Positions 1 through 6,836 of a stretch of 17,617 nucleotides of DNA are shown piece by piece (positions within the stretch are counted from its first letter, which is position 1; every line of letters begins with the position of its first letter). The notes beneath the pieces were generated by a model. It saw only the letters and a list, made by a program, of their open reading frames with translations, was not told the origin of the DNA and ran no database searches. Made by a program: the position numbers and the translations under genes. This DNA is from Candidatus Zixiibacteriota bacterium (lineage in GTDB: Bacteria; Zixibacteria; MSB-5A5; SM1-73), in the NCBI GenBank assembly GCA_023129805.1, contig JAGMBK010000017.1, positions 1-17,617 on the forward strand, in the 5' to 3' direction.

Positions 1-70
1 AAGCTTCTAAATTGGGCTTTCCCAGTCGATGCAGGGTGGAAACCACGCCAGTTTGATAAAAATCACTCAT
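1..70 (-). CDS. 5' end of a glycosyltransferase-like gene (truncated by window edge)
   Basis: Reading the minus strand from an ATG at 70-68 gives 23 residues with no stop, beginning MSDFYQTGVVSTLHRLG and running off the left edge. An excellent ribosome-binding site (AAGGAGGG on the minus strand, positions 85-78) sits 7 nt before the ATG, and a good sigma70-type promoter lies further upstream at 182-154. The opening F-Y-Q-T-G-V-x-S-T-L-H pattern resembles, from memory, the N-terminus of a family 2-like glycosyltransferase group (glucosyl/mannosyl-3-phosphoglycerate synthase-like) found in many anaerobes. With only 23 residues this identification is tentative. That a real gene starts here is much surer than its product. 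Confidence 0.5.
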   Translation of the reverse strand, partial: MSDFYQTGVVSTLHRLGKPNLEA

Positions 71-153
71 TTCTTATCCCTCCTTTTCTTGGGGGTTTCC
101 TCCTAACAGTCATATAACTATTCCTTTTGGATCATTTATGTTTCACTTTTTCA

Positions 154-182
154 AGTATAACAAATTAACAAAATACAATCAA
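154..182 (-). promoter_or_regulatory. sigma70-like promoter for the leftward gene
   Basis: On the minus strand the -35 box reads TTGATT (182-177) and the -10 box TATACT (159-154), separated by exactly 17 nt. The predicted start near 147 would leave a leader of about 77 nt before the ATG at 70. Confidence 0.6.
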
Positions 183-481
183 GAAATTTATCACACAGTC
201 AAGCTTTTTTGTAGGGAGGGTAGCGCTCAAAAGGTCGCTCTTTTAGCCGAGGTTTGGCATGTATTCTCCTGTGAAATGAATCCCTTAATGACTCAGAACC
301 GGATCTTTGGAATTCATACAACCCTCGGAATGGGAATACTGCTTCGGGAAGAAAAAGTATCACCCAGTGGCCGGGGATCTTTTTCCCCAAAAACAGCAGA
401 TACCTCCCTCTGCGCTAAAAAAAAGAGTTTCAAAAAATGAAGCTTCTTGTATGAAATTTGCGCCATCATTTCAACTTTTTC

Positions 482-509
482 TTGACAAATAAGTATTTCA
501 TTCTATTAT
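482..509 (+). promoter_or_regulatory. sigma70-like promoter of the pth-rpsF operon
   Basis: The -35 box TTGACA (482-487) is a perfect consensus. A 16-nt spacer leads to TATTAT (504-509), which matches the -10 consensus at five of six positions. Transcription would start near 516, about 57 nt before the pth ATG. This is the best promoter match in the first half of the window. Confidence 0.7.
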
Positions 510-572
510 TAAGTTCCGTATACAAAACGTAAAAGTGCGATGTGATAGGATGGTGAGTAGATTTTACTTTTG

Positions 573-1139
573 ATGCTGAGTCTGATCGTCGGTTTGGGAA
601 ATCCCAAAGAAAGATATAAGAGCACCCGTCACAACTTGGGGTACAGGGTGGTCGATTATCTGGCCACCCAAAATAACAAAAACTTTAAACCAGGAAAAGG
701 AGATTATCTTTTCTGTGAGGTGGAGGAGGAAAAGGAGAAGAAATTTTTGCTGATCAAGCCTCTCACCTTTATGAATGCAAGTGGAGAGGTGGTGGTGGAC
801 GCCCTGGATCATTTCAGCTTGGGCAGGGAAAATCTTTTGGTTCTATGTGATGATATAAATCTCCCCCTGGGGAAAATCAGGATCAGGGAGAAAGGAACTG
901 ACGGAGGACATAAGGGGCTGAAATCGATCATCTATCATTTAAACTCTATCGATTTTGCCAGGTTAAGGATGGGAATCGGGGAGGCACCCCAGGGGATGGA
1001 TCTGGAGGAATTCGTACTCAAGGAGTTTGACCAAGAAGAGAAGGAGACTGTGGAGAGAATGATCGAAAAAGCTTGCGCCGCGGTGGAGAATACATTAATT
1101 TGGGGTTTAGAAGATAGCATGAGCCGATTTAATGCTTGA
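573..1139 (+). CDS. pth: peptidyl-tRNA hydrolase
   Basis: Hydrolyses the ester bond of peptidyl-tRNAs that drop off the ribosome, recycling tRNA in the cytoplasm. The 188-aa product has the family length and all its signatures: LIVGLGNP at the N-terminus, T-R-H-N-L-G-Y with the catalytic His at residue 20, the L-T-F-M-N-x-S-G block, the C-D-D-I-N-L-P-L-G block with the conserved Asp, and the G-T-D-G-G-H-K-G-L-K-S-I block. I chose the ATG at 573 over the TTG at 570 because the family begins right at the first beta strand; the ribosome-binding site is weak (GGTGAG at 552-557, rather far upstream). It is the first gene after the promoter at 482 and lies 117 nt before rpsF, a common arrangement in bacteria. 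Confidence 0.95.
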   Translation: MLSLIVGLGNPKERYKSTRHNLGYRVVDYLATQNNKNFKPGKGDYLFCEVEEEKEKKFLLIKPLTFMNASGEVVVDALDHFSLGRENLLVLCDDINLPLGKIRIREKGTDGGHKGLKSIIYHLNSIDFARLRMGIGEAPQGMDLEEFVLKEFDQEEKETVERMIEKACAAVENTLIWGLEDSMSRFNA

Positions 1140-1256
1140 GCCTACTCTTTTATGCTACGAACAATTTGGCTCAGATATTTTGAGTGACGGAGAAGGGAAA
1201 CATGTTTTTGATGACAAAAGAAGGCGGAACAAAAAGATGTGATTGGAGGTGAGAAA

Positions 1257-1610
1257 TTGAGAGTTTACGAAACCATATTCGTGTTGGATCCATCTTTAGA
1301 TGATCATACCATTCAGAAGGAGATAAAAAAGGTTGAAGAGCTGATCTTCAACCACAAAGGAAAGATAATAAAGACCGAGAAATGGGGGATGAAAAGATTC
1401 GCTTATCCTATCAGAAAGAAACCACAGGGATATTATACTTTGATCTACTTCGAGGGAGATGGGAATATCCCCACAGAGTTGGAGAGGATATATAAATTGA
1501 ACGAGTCCTGTCTGAGATATTTAACCGTGGTATCCCAAGAGAAACCTAAGCAACCTGAGGCAGAGGAAGGCCAGGAGGAGCTGAAAGCTAACCCTTCTCT
1601 GTCTGAATGA
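1257..1610 (+). CDS. rpsF: 30S ribosomal protein S6
   Basis: Small-subunit ribosomal protein that binds 16S rRNA together with S18. The 117-aa product starts MRVYETIFVLDPS and contains the typical G-K-I-I-K-T-E-K-W-G-M-K-R-F-A-Y-P-I segment and the E-R-I-Y-K-L-N-E core, followed by a Glu-rich tail of about 20 residues. The start is the TTG at 1257: GGAGGTGA (1245-1252) is placed ideally for it, and the family begins M-R-x-Y-E. A GTG at 1239 is in frame but lies before the Shine-Dalgarno sequence, so it is not used. It heads the classic rpsF-ssb-rpsR-rplI cluster. Confidence 0.95.
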   Translation: MRVYETIFVLDPSLDDHTIQKEIKKVEELIFNHKGKIIKTEKWGMKRFAYPIRKKPQGYYTLIYFEGDGNIPTELERIYKLNESCLRYLTVVSQEKPKQPEAEEGQEELKANPSLSE

Positions 1611-1665
1611 GTTTGCAGATAAAACTTTGCTCTTGTTTCCCCAAGTAGCAGGAGGTTTACCAGCA

Positions 1666-2028
1666 ATGGCAAACACGAAACTGCCCAGCCTTAATAAGGT
1701 TTTGATTGTAGGCAACTTAGTTAAGGATCCAAAATTACGCTATACCACCGCTGGCGTGCCGGTGGTAAACTTCAAAATTGCCTCCTCTAAGAAATTTAAA
1801 GGTAATTTAGGAATCTACCGAGAGGACATATGTTACATCGGGGTGGTAGCCTGGCAGGAGTTAGCTGAAAGCTGTGGCCAGTTTTTAAAAAAAGGCCCCG
1901 CCGTGCTGGTGGAAAGGGAGCTGAGGAGTTGGCTCAAAGAGAACCAGGATGGCACCAAGCGTAGTTTTGTAGAGATAAAGCTCTGTATGTCCAGTTTCTG
2001 GATAAAAAAGCAGATTCGGTTCCCTTAG
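1666..2028 (+). CDS. ssb: single-stranded DNA-binding protein, apparently frameshifted
   Basis: OB-fold protein that coats single-stranded DNA in replication and repair. AGGAGG at 1650-1655 decides the ATG at 1666 over in-frame TTG codons upstream. The product opens with L-N-K-V-L-I-V-G-N-L-V-K-D-P and contains the V-V-A-W-Q-E-L-A-E motif, L-K-K-G, and R-S-W near residue 88: a normal SSB core of about 105 residues. After V-E-I-K (codon ending at 1980) the sequence turns into an unrelated 15-residue end and stops at 2028. The expected Y-V-Q-F-L-D-K-K-A-D continuation lies one frame back, up to a stop at 2072. This fits a missing base at about 1980, from mutation or sequencing error. Position between rpsF and rpsR confirms the gene. 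No acidic D-D-I-P-F tip is visible in either frame. Confidence 0.85.
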   Translation: MANTKLPSLNKVLIVGNLVKDPKLRYTTAGVPVVNFKIASSKKFKGNLGIYREDICYIGVVAWQELAESCGQFLKKGPAVLVERELRSWLKENQDGTKRSFVEIKLCMSSFWIKKQIRFP

Positions 2029-2072
2029 GCGGGAAGATGGCTTTTTCAATCAAAGCCAAGGGAAAAATTTAG
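1980..2072 (+). pseudogene. ssb: out-of-frame 3' end of ssb
   Basis: In the frame of the triplets starting at 1980 the sequence encodes A-L-Y-V-Q-F-L-D-K-K-A-D-S-V-P-L-G-G-K-M and then about 10 more residues before TAG at 2070-2072. This is the expected last beta strand of an SSB. Restoring one base near 1980 joins it to the upstream part and yields a protein of 135 residues. There is no classical heptanucleotide slippery site at the junction (the local bases are ATAAAGCTC), so programmed -1 frameshifting is not the first explanation. Confidence 0.75.
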
Positions 2073-2128
2073 TTGAACTGGAAGGATCATGGTAAAGATA
2101 CAGAATCAAAAACCTGGAGACAAACTTT

Positions 2129-2365
2129 ATGCGGAATGAGTTCGAGCGAAGAAAAAAGAAAACCTGTCGCTTCTGTGAGAACAGAGTGGATGTAATCAAT
2201 TATAAGGATGAAAAGCTGTTAAGGAGATTTATCACCGATCGAGGGAAAATCGTGCCCCGGCGCATCTCTGGAAATTGTGCCTGGCATCAGAGAAGGCTCA
2301 CTTTAGCCATCAAAAGAGCCAGACACTTAGCCTTTCTTCCTTTCACCGGCGAAATCTATAGATAA
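2129..2365 (+). CDS. rpsR: 30S ribosomal protein S18
   Basis: Small-subunit ribosomal protein, partner of S6 on the platform of the 30S subunit. The 78-aa product carries the family core: a C-R-F-C pair near residue 13, I-N-Y-K-D then L-L-R-R-F-I, the [10 protein letters not shown] block, N-C-A-W-H-Q-R-R-L and the [12 protein letters not shown] signature. The C-x-x-C and C-x-x-H pairs look like an intact zinc-ribbon-type ('C+') S18. A GGAGA ribosome-binding site lies at 2115-2119, about 9 nt upstream. It follows ssb in the conserved gene order. Confidence 0.95.
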   Translation: MRNEFERRKKKTCRFCENRVDVINYKDEKLLRRFITDRGKIVPRRISGNCAWHQRRLTLAIKRARHLAFLPFTGEIYR

Positions 2366-2433
2366 CTTGAGTTCAAAGAAGGTATCAAGCTATTTAAAGT
2401 GACCGGAGGTAATCCCGGAGATCAACCCAAGTT
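2364..2433 (+). promoter_or_regulatory. possible hairpin leader between rpsR and rplI
   Basis: The 177-nt gap between rpsR and rplI contains complementary arms AACTTGAGTT (2364-2373) and AACCCAAGTT (2424-2433), pairing at 9 of 10 positions, with an inner CCGG/CCGG pair (2403-2406 and 2415-2418). It overlaps the rpsR stop codon. It could be a pausing or mRNA-processing structure; there is no T-run, so it is not an intrinsic terminator. Weak evidence. Confidence 0.25.
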
Positions 2434-2542
2434 AAAGAAATAGGGAAACCAACTTAAGCTTTAACCTGAACCATCTCAGGCTTTAGCCCAGGGGATTGAC
2501 TTCATAAGAACAAACGGAAACAGAGAGCAGGAGAGAAAAGTG

Positions 2543-2995
2543 ATGAAGGTGATCTTAAAGGATGATATGGAGAAATTAGGTAAATGCGGCGAGGTGGTGG
2601 AGGTAAAGGATGGCTATGGACGAAATTATCTCTTCCCTCGAAATTTAGCCGTTCCCACCACCAAGGGAAACCTAAAATCCATCGGGGAGATAAAAAAACA
2701 GAAAGAGATCAGGGATCTGAAAAGAAAAAGGCAGGAGGAAAGACAGAAGATTCAATTGGAGAAGATCTCTTGTACCGCAGAGGTTATGGTGGGGGAGGAG
2801 GATCGGGTTTTCGGATCGGTCACATCTCAAACCATCGCCGAGCTCCTAAAAGAGAAGGGATTCGACATCGATCGACACAAGATCATGTTGGAAGCCCCTA
2901 TAAAGGCGTTGGGCGTCTATACCGTGCCTGTCAAAATCTCCGGCGATGTGCTCGCCTCACTGAAGGTCTGGGTGGTGAAAAAACAACCAACTTAA
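2543..2995 (+). CDS. rplI: 50S ribosomal protein L9
   Basis: Large-subunit ribosomal protein that reaches out from the L1 stalk side and helps maintain reading frame. The 150-aa product begins MKVILKDDMEKLGKCG, has the V-K-D-G-Y-G-R-N-Y-L-F-P-R signature at about residues 22-34, a charged central helix (about 45-75) and a C-terminal domain with F-G-S-V-T. The ATG at 2543 fits the family start better than the adjoining GTG at 2540; AGGAG at 2529-2533 serves it. Fourth member of the rpsF cluster, probably cotranscribed with the next gene (34 nt away). Confidence 0.96.
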   Translation: MKVILKDDMEKLGKCGEVVEVKDGYGRNYLFPRNLAVPTTKGNLKSIGEIKKQKEIRDLKRKRQEERQKIQLEKISCTAEVMVGEEDRVFGSVTSQTIAELLKEKGFDIDRHKIMLEAPIKALGVYTVPVKISGDVLASLKVWVVKKQPT

Positions 2996-3029
2996 AATCT
3001 CTTGAGAATAATCAAACCCCGAGGGAAAA

Positions 3030-3521
3030 ATGAGTATGATCGAAGTAAAGGTAAACGGATTGGCGCTTGACATGGTCACCAACTCACCGGTGGTGATTCT
3101 GTCCTCCTCAGATTCTTCGGATCGACTGCTTCCCATCTGGATCGGACATTATGAAGCTTTAGCTATTGCCATGGAACTATCCGGGGTCACCTCTCGAAGA
3201 CCCATGACCCATGATCTCCTAAAATCGGTGATCACCACCATGGGAGGAAAGGTTCAGAAGGTGGAGGTCACAGAGCTGAAGGAACAGACCTTTTATGCTA
3301 AAATCTATATTGAGATGAATGGGTCGCTTTTGGCGATCGATGCCCGACCGTCGGATTCCATAGCTTTAGCGCTCAAAACCAAGGTTCCTCTTTACGTGAC
3401 GGAGGAGCTGTTCCAGTTGAAGAGAGGAGATAAGGTGAGCCCGGATCTGAGCGATCCAGAAACCTTAAAGGAGAGATTGAAAAGAATCAATCCCGAGGAC
3501 TTCGGAAAATACTCCCTGTGA
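3030..3521 (+). CDS. bifunctional nuclease family protein (DUF151)
   Basis: The 163-aa product matches the bifunctional nuclease (BFN, DUF151) family: V-V-I-L-S-S-S-D-S-S-D-R-L-L-P-I-W-I-G near residues 20-40, R-P-M-T-H-D-L-L near 57-64, the strongly conserved I-D-A-R-P-S-D-S-I-A-L-A motif near 103-114, then V-P-L-Y-V. Members have been described with DNase and RNase activity in plants, but the role of bacterial homologues is poorly known. Ribosome-binding site GAGGG (3021-3025) is followed by the ATG at 3030; a second in-frame ATG at 3036 is possible. It closes the ribosomal cluster and is followed at once by an inverted repeat. Confidence 0.85.
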   Translation: MSMIEVKVNGLALDMVTNSPVVILSSSDSSDRLLPIWIGHYEALAIAMELSGVTSRRPMTHDLLKSVITTMGGKVQKVEVTELKEQTFYAKIYIEMNGSLLAIDARPSDSIALALKTKVPLYVTEELFQLKRGDKVSPDLSDPETLKERLKRINPEDFGKYSL

Positions 3522-3522
3522 C

Positions 3523-3576
3523 CTTGCCCCCTGCCCCTTGACCCTAAGGGGCAAGAGTCAAGGGACAAGGGGCAAG
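3523..3576. repeat. 20-bp imperfect inverted repeat after the DUF151 gene
   Basis: Arms at 3523-3542 and 3557-3576 are complementary at 18 of 20 positions, with a 14-nt centre that itself contains another GGGGCAAG. The motif CTTGCCCC occurs at both ends and its complement in the middle. The element starts 2 nt after the DUF151 stop codon and lies 20 nt before the next ATG. There is no T-run, so it is more likely a dispersed palindromic repeat or mRNA-stabilising hairpin than a classic terminator. Confidence 0.7.
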
Positions 3577-3595
3577 TTAGTCCGGTTGTGATGAT

Positions 3596-5368
3596 ATGGA
3601 GAAAAGGAAAATTTTTTTGTTGGTGAGTTGTCTTGTGGTGACATTCATCTGGCCTAATTCGGCGAGTTGGTCGCACATAATAAATCCAGGCCAATTGGAG
3701 GAGAAGCTAAGGGAAGCAGAAAAAAGCTATTCTGGAAAGGATTACTTCAAAGCGGAAGATATTTTCTTTAGTCTGTCTGAGTCTTTCCCCACCGACTCCC
3801 GGTTTTCCTACTTCCAGCTTATGATCGCCAAATGTGAATATCATCTGAAAAACTACACTTTAGCCCAGGAGAGGTTCAGGGAGTTCATCCGCCAGTTCCC
3901 TCGAAGCAGATTCATACCCACCTGTTATTTTATGCTGGGCAATATTGCATATCTTCAAGGAAGGAGTTTTGAATCCTCTCAAAATTTCATCTATGCTTTT
4001 CAATTGGCAAGAACCGAAAAGTTAAAGACCTTAACCAGAAGATCACTGGAACCTTTGTTAGAAAAATGGCTTTCTGAAAATGAGTTGGAGGAGCTTTCCA
4101 GGACTAATAAAGATAAAAAACTTGCTCCCCCAATTTTTTTTTGGTCAGGAAAACGGAACTTAGAACGAAAGAATTATGCTGAAGCTTTTGAGGCGTTAAG
4201 CTACTATCGAGATAATTTCCCTCACGGAGAAAATATAAAGGAAGTTTATCTCCTCCTGCAGAAACCCTCCTCCTCGCTTACCAAAACCGTGAAGGTGGGG
4301 GTGCTGGTCCCTTTAACCGGAGACTTCTCCGTTTATGGAGCCAGCTTATTGAATGGGATCAAGCTGGCTTTGTCCTCTTATCCTCCTGCCCAAAGGATGG
4401 TGGAGTTGAAGGTGAAAGATACTAAGGGAGACTATGTGAAAGCTGCACGGCTCTGTCGGGAGCTAATAGAGGAAGATAATGTAGTTTGTGTGATCGGACC
4501 TTTAAGGAGTGAATCGGTGGTGGGAGCGGCGATGGTGGCAGAGTATTCGGAGATTCCCTTAATCACCCCCACCGCATCTAAAGAGGGTTTAGCCTCCTTG
4601 GGAGATTTTGTGTTTCAGCTCTCTTCTTCTCCCCAGAGCAAAGGGAGGAGTCTGGCAGAATTTGTTATACAAAATCAGAACTTTCAAGATTTTGTTATGC
4701 TGATCCCGGAGGACGAACAGCGTGCACTGGAGGCTTTAAGCTTCAAAGAGACTGTGGTGGAATTGGGAGGCAAGATAGTGACGATGGAGTATTATCCTTC
4801 GGGGACTCAGAGTTTCTCTCCCTATCTGAGGAAAATAAAAAACATGCTTTTGGGAATTCATTCCTCTTCGCTTCCGGATAAGGAGGATTCGTTCTTTGAC
4901 CAAGTTCCGGTTTGGCTAGATGGATTTTTCATTTCAGCAGATCAAAACGAAATTTACGATATTCTTTCACAAATCATTAACTTACACATCTACGCCACCA
5001 TCATCGGAACCCAGGGATGCGGGAATCAACAAGTGTTGGAATTCGCTAAAAATATCGATCGAGAGATAATCTTCACCTCGGATGCCTTTCCACAAAACAA
5101 TGATCCCCAGAGGCAACAGCTCTCAGAACTTTACATCGATCAGTACAAAAAGGATCCGGATCGAGTCTCTATGCTGGGTTACGACTCTATGCTGCTTTTG
5201 CTTTCAATTTTTGAAAATGTCGCCTCGCCGGAAAAGGTAAAGGACGCTCTTTTGAGGACTCTGGATTTTAAAGGAGCCGCAGGAGAGATTCATTTTGATC
5301 CACAGGGAGAGAATATTTACATTCCCATCTATAAGTTAGAAAACGGGTGGGTAAGAAGAGTGAGGTGA
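3596..5368 (+). CDS. LppC/LpoA-like periplasmic protein: TPR repeats plus type 1 periplasmic-binding fold
   Basis: The 590-aa product starts with a signal peptide (basic M-E-K-R-K, then a hydrophobic stretch to about residue 24; no lipobox Cys seen). Residues about 33-215 are TPR-like helical repeats (for example Y-S-G-K-D-Y-F-K-A-E-D-I-F, then Y-T-L-A-Q-E-R-F-R-E-F). Residues about 230-585 are a type 1 periplasmic-binding / ABC substrate-binding fold, opening with V-K-V-G-V-L-V-P-L-T-G-D-F and containing V-C-V-I-G-P-L-R-S-E and P-L-I-T-P-T-A-S. The same order of TPR and binding fold is seen in LpoA/LppC, an activator of penicillin-binding protein PBP1A; another option is a solute receptor of the branched-chain amino acid type. 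No permease genes are nearby, which favours a structural or regulatory role. The start has no clear Shine-Dalgarno sequence. Confidence 0.75.
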   Translation: MEKRKIFLLVSCLVVTFIWPNSASWSHIINPGQLEEKLREAEKSYSGKDYFKAEDIFFSLSESFPTDSRFSYFQLMIAKCEYHLKNYTLAQERFREFIRQFPRSRFIPTCYFMLGNIAYLQGRSFESSQNFIYAFQLARTEKLKTLTRRSLEPLLEKWLSENELEELSRTNKDKKLAPPIFFWSGKRNLERKNYAEAFEALSYYRDNFPHGENIKEVYLLLQKPSSSLTKTVKVGVLVPLTGDFSVYGASLLNGIKLALSSYPPAQRMVELKVKDTKGDYVKAARLCRELIEEDNVVCVIGPLRSESVVGAAMVAEYSEIPLITPTASKEGLASLGDFVFQLSSSPQSKGRSLAEFVIQNQNFQDFVMLIPEDEQRALEALSFKETVVELGGKIVTMEYYPSGTQSFSPYLRKIKNMLLGIHSSSLPDKEDSFFDQVPVWLDGFFISADQNEIYDILSQIINLHIYATIIGTQGCGNQQVLEFAKNIDREIIFTSDAFPQNNDPQRQQLSELYIDQYKKDPDRVSMLGYDSMLLLLSIFENVASPEKVKDALLRTLDFKGAAGEIHFDPQGENIYIPIYKLENGWVRRVR

Positions 5369-5375
5369 AAAACTG

Positions 5376-5404
5376 TTGAAAAATCAAAAGATTTTGGTTA
5401 TACT
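5376..5404 (+). promoter_or_regulatory. sigma70-like promoter upstream of the 75-aa gene
   Basis: TTGAAA (5376-5381) and TATACT (5399-5404) are separated by 17 nt, each differing from consensus at one position. Transcription would start near 5411, about 36 nt before the TTG start at 5447. Confidence 0.55.
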
Positions 5405-5446
5405 TATGATGGAGTTTATATTCGACATAAAACAAGGGGAAGTGAG

Positions 5447-5674
5447 TTGACTGAGGAGAAAGACAGAAGGGTTGCTCTAAGGGTGATAATAGGCGACAAG
5501 GAGCGGGAGGTAACCTTCGACGAGCTATGCCTTTCCAATAACTTGGCTCAAGAGGCTTTAGTGCGTCTTCTGGTCAAAAAGAAGGTACTCAAACCAGAGG
5601 AACTGGTTTCCGAGATTGAGCAGGTGAGAAAGGAAAGATATCGATCACCGGGAGATCTTCCTCAGAGCAAGTAA
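5447..5674 (+). CDS. small hypothetical protein, 75 aa
   Basis: I do not recognise this family. The product is soluble, highly charged and predicted helical after residue 20: a short strand-like segment (V-A-L-R-V-I-I-G), then V-T-F-D-E-L-C, two helices rich in Leu, Glu and Lys, and a polar tail. There is no signal peptide or membrane segment. The start is a TTG preceded by AAGGGGA at 5434-5440 with 6-nt spacing, and a good promoter lies at 5376-5404. These signals and the gene-like codon use make it a likely real gene, but homology is untested. Confidence 0.6.
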   Translation: MTEEKDRRVALRVIIGDKEREVTFDELCLSNNLAQEALVRLLVKKKVLKPEELVSEIEQVRKERYRSPGDLPQSK

Positions 5675-5868
5675 ATCAGCCTTTACATGGACAATACGAA
5701 AACGTCGGATTGAGTAAGCCTCTATCAAGGTAGCCGCAGGTCAGTTGACTCAAATGAGCTTTAGCCTGCATAACTGGAATCTTTTGATTCCAACAATTTA
5801 CATCCAAGTGATCGGTTATCATTTTAGAGCTTGATCTTCGAGGTTTACTTAAGTCAACGAGTGATAAA

Positions 5869-6291
5869 ATGAGTGAAGGAACGGTGCTTAAGTGGTCGTC
5901 ACATCCGGTGAAGAAAAAGATTTTGATCTCGATTTTGGTCATCGTGTTTTTGTTTGTCGTATGGTTGGTGGTATATCTGACCACCTCCAGTCTCTTGCTC
6001 ACTGTCCTTTCTGTGGTCATCATGCTGGGCTCTCTATCGTCCTTCTTTCTGCCCACCCATTATGAGCTGGATCAAGAAAAGATAAAAATTAGATTTTTCC
6101 TTGCCAAACGGGAGAGGGAGTGGAGTGCGTTTCGTTCGTTTTATGTGGACAAAAACGGGGTTTTGCTCTCCCCCTTTGCCAAGCCATCCCGGCTGGAGAA
6201 CTTCAGGGGGATTTATGTAAGATTTAACCAGAACAAAGATCAGGTGGTAGATTTCGTAAAATCAAACATACAGAGAAAAGAACGCATTTAA
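5869..6291 (+). CDS. membrane protein with two N-terminal TM helices, possible PH-like domain
   Basis: The 140-aa product has a short cytoplasmic start (M-S-E-G-T-V-L-K-W-S-S-H-P), a hydrophobic segment at about residues 17-38 and a second at about 41-62. A soluble tail of about 75 residues follows, with alternating strands: Y-E-L-D-Q-E-K-I-K-I-R-F-F, then E-W-S-A-F-R-S-F-Y-V-D-K-N-G-V-L-L-S-P. That layout (two TM helices, then a Y-x-L-x-x-x-x-I strand pair) resembles small bacterial PH-domain proteins of the YdbT/YcxB type, but I cannot confirm it. Its ribosome-binding site is poor. It is separated from the next gene by 25 nt, so the two are probably cotranscribed. Confidence 0.65.
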   Translation: MSEGTVLKWSSHPVKKKILISILVIVFLFVVWLVVYLTTSSLLLTVLSVVIMLGSLSSFFLPTHYELDQEKIKIRFFLAKREREWSAFRSFYVDKNGVLLSPFAKPSRLENFRGIYVRFNQNKDQVVDFVKSNIQRKERI

Positions 6292-6316
6292 GATGACGAA
6301 AAAGAGGTGATTTGTT

Positions 6317-6739
6317 GTGGCTTTCCTCAGGGACATGTTTTCCATGGGTCAGAGGGGAGGAGATAAAAAAGAACTCACCCCTCACCAGGAGGAGATTCTC
6401 ACCAAGATCGCTCAGAAGGTGGTCTACTGGAAGATGTCGGTTCCAGCCATACTTTTTTTGGAATCGGTCAAACCTTTGAACTATGTAGGCAGTCAGATGA
6501 TGGCTTTCTTTGAGCCATTCGTTCAGGCCATCGTCTCCTGGAAAGATTATGATGAGGTCAGAAACATGATGGAGGAGAGGGGGACGGTGGAAAGGCTTTT
6601 GCAAAGAATCGAACAGCTTGACTCTGAGGCGCAGGAAAAAGAAAAAACACTAAAAAAAGAAAGAAAACTGCAAAGAAAAAAACAGTGGAGTGAAAAAAGC
6701 TTAAAGGAGAAGATAAGATATATTCTCATAGGCAGATAA
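6317..6739 (+). CDS. conserved-looking hypothetical protein with C-terminal coiled coil
   Basis: No function is recognised. The 140-aa product starts at GTG 6317, well served by AGAGGTG (6303-6309). Residues about 22-85 form a compact, hydrophobic, helical segment (K-V-V-Y-W-K-M-S-V-P-A-I-L-F-L-E-S and Y-V-G-S-Q-M-M-A-F-F-E-P-F) with the look of a conserved domain rather than a membrane span. Residues about 90-130 are a Lys/Glu-rich coiled coil. It sits between the two-TM protein and the DJ-1-like lipoprotein, so a membrane-associated role is possible but unproven. I suspect the domain is widespread in uncultured anaerobes, from memory only. Confidence 0.65.
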   Translation: MAFLRDMFSMGQRGGDKKELTPHQEEILTKIAQKVVYWKMSVPAILFLESVKPLNYVGSQMMAFFEPFVQAIVSWKDYDEVRNMMEERGTVERLLQRIEQLDSEAQEKEKTLKKERKLQRKKQWSEKSLKEKIRYILIGR

Positions 6740-6836
6740 AACCATCTGATGTCAGAAACAAAACAGATTTTACAAAAGATAATTGGGCTATTGTCCAATT
6801 TAGAAGCCACATAGATCTCTGTCATAGGAGGAAAAA

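Larger units (their letters stand above)
71..572. other. divergent intergenic region
   Basis: About 500 bp separates the minus-strand gene at the left edge from pth. It holds a minus-strand promoter near 154-182 and a plus-strand promoter near 482-509. A GGGGAT-N-TCCCC-like stretch at 373-388 and short A/T-rich palindromes are present but form no convincing terminator. The open frames here are rich in rare residues, lack ribosome-binding sites and resemble no family I know, so I regard the middle (about 190-480) as non-coding. Confidence 0.5.

Noticed and set aside
138..440. 100-aa open frame in the divergent gap
   Set aside because: It starts without a ribosome-binding site, overlaps the leftward promoter and has an unlikely composition; the region is better read as non-coding.
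2584..3033. 149-aa open frame overlapping rplI in another frame
   Set aside because: It is a shadow of L9: Arg/Gly/Lys-rich with low complexity, while the L9 frame matches its family over the full length.
5745..5792. Hairpin TGGAATC-TTTT-GATTCCA at 5775-5792 as a terminator of the 75-aa gene
   Set aside because: The stem is only 7 bp and A/T-rich, and no T-run follows; too weak to list.
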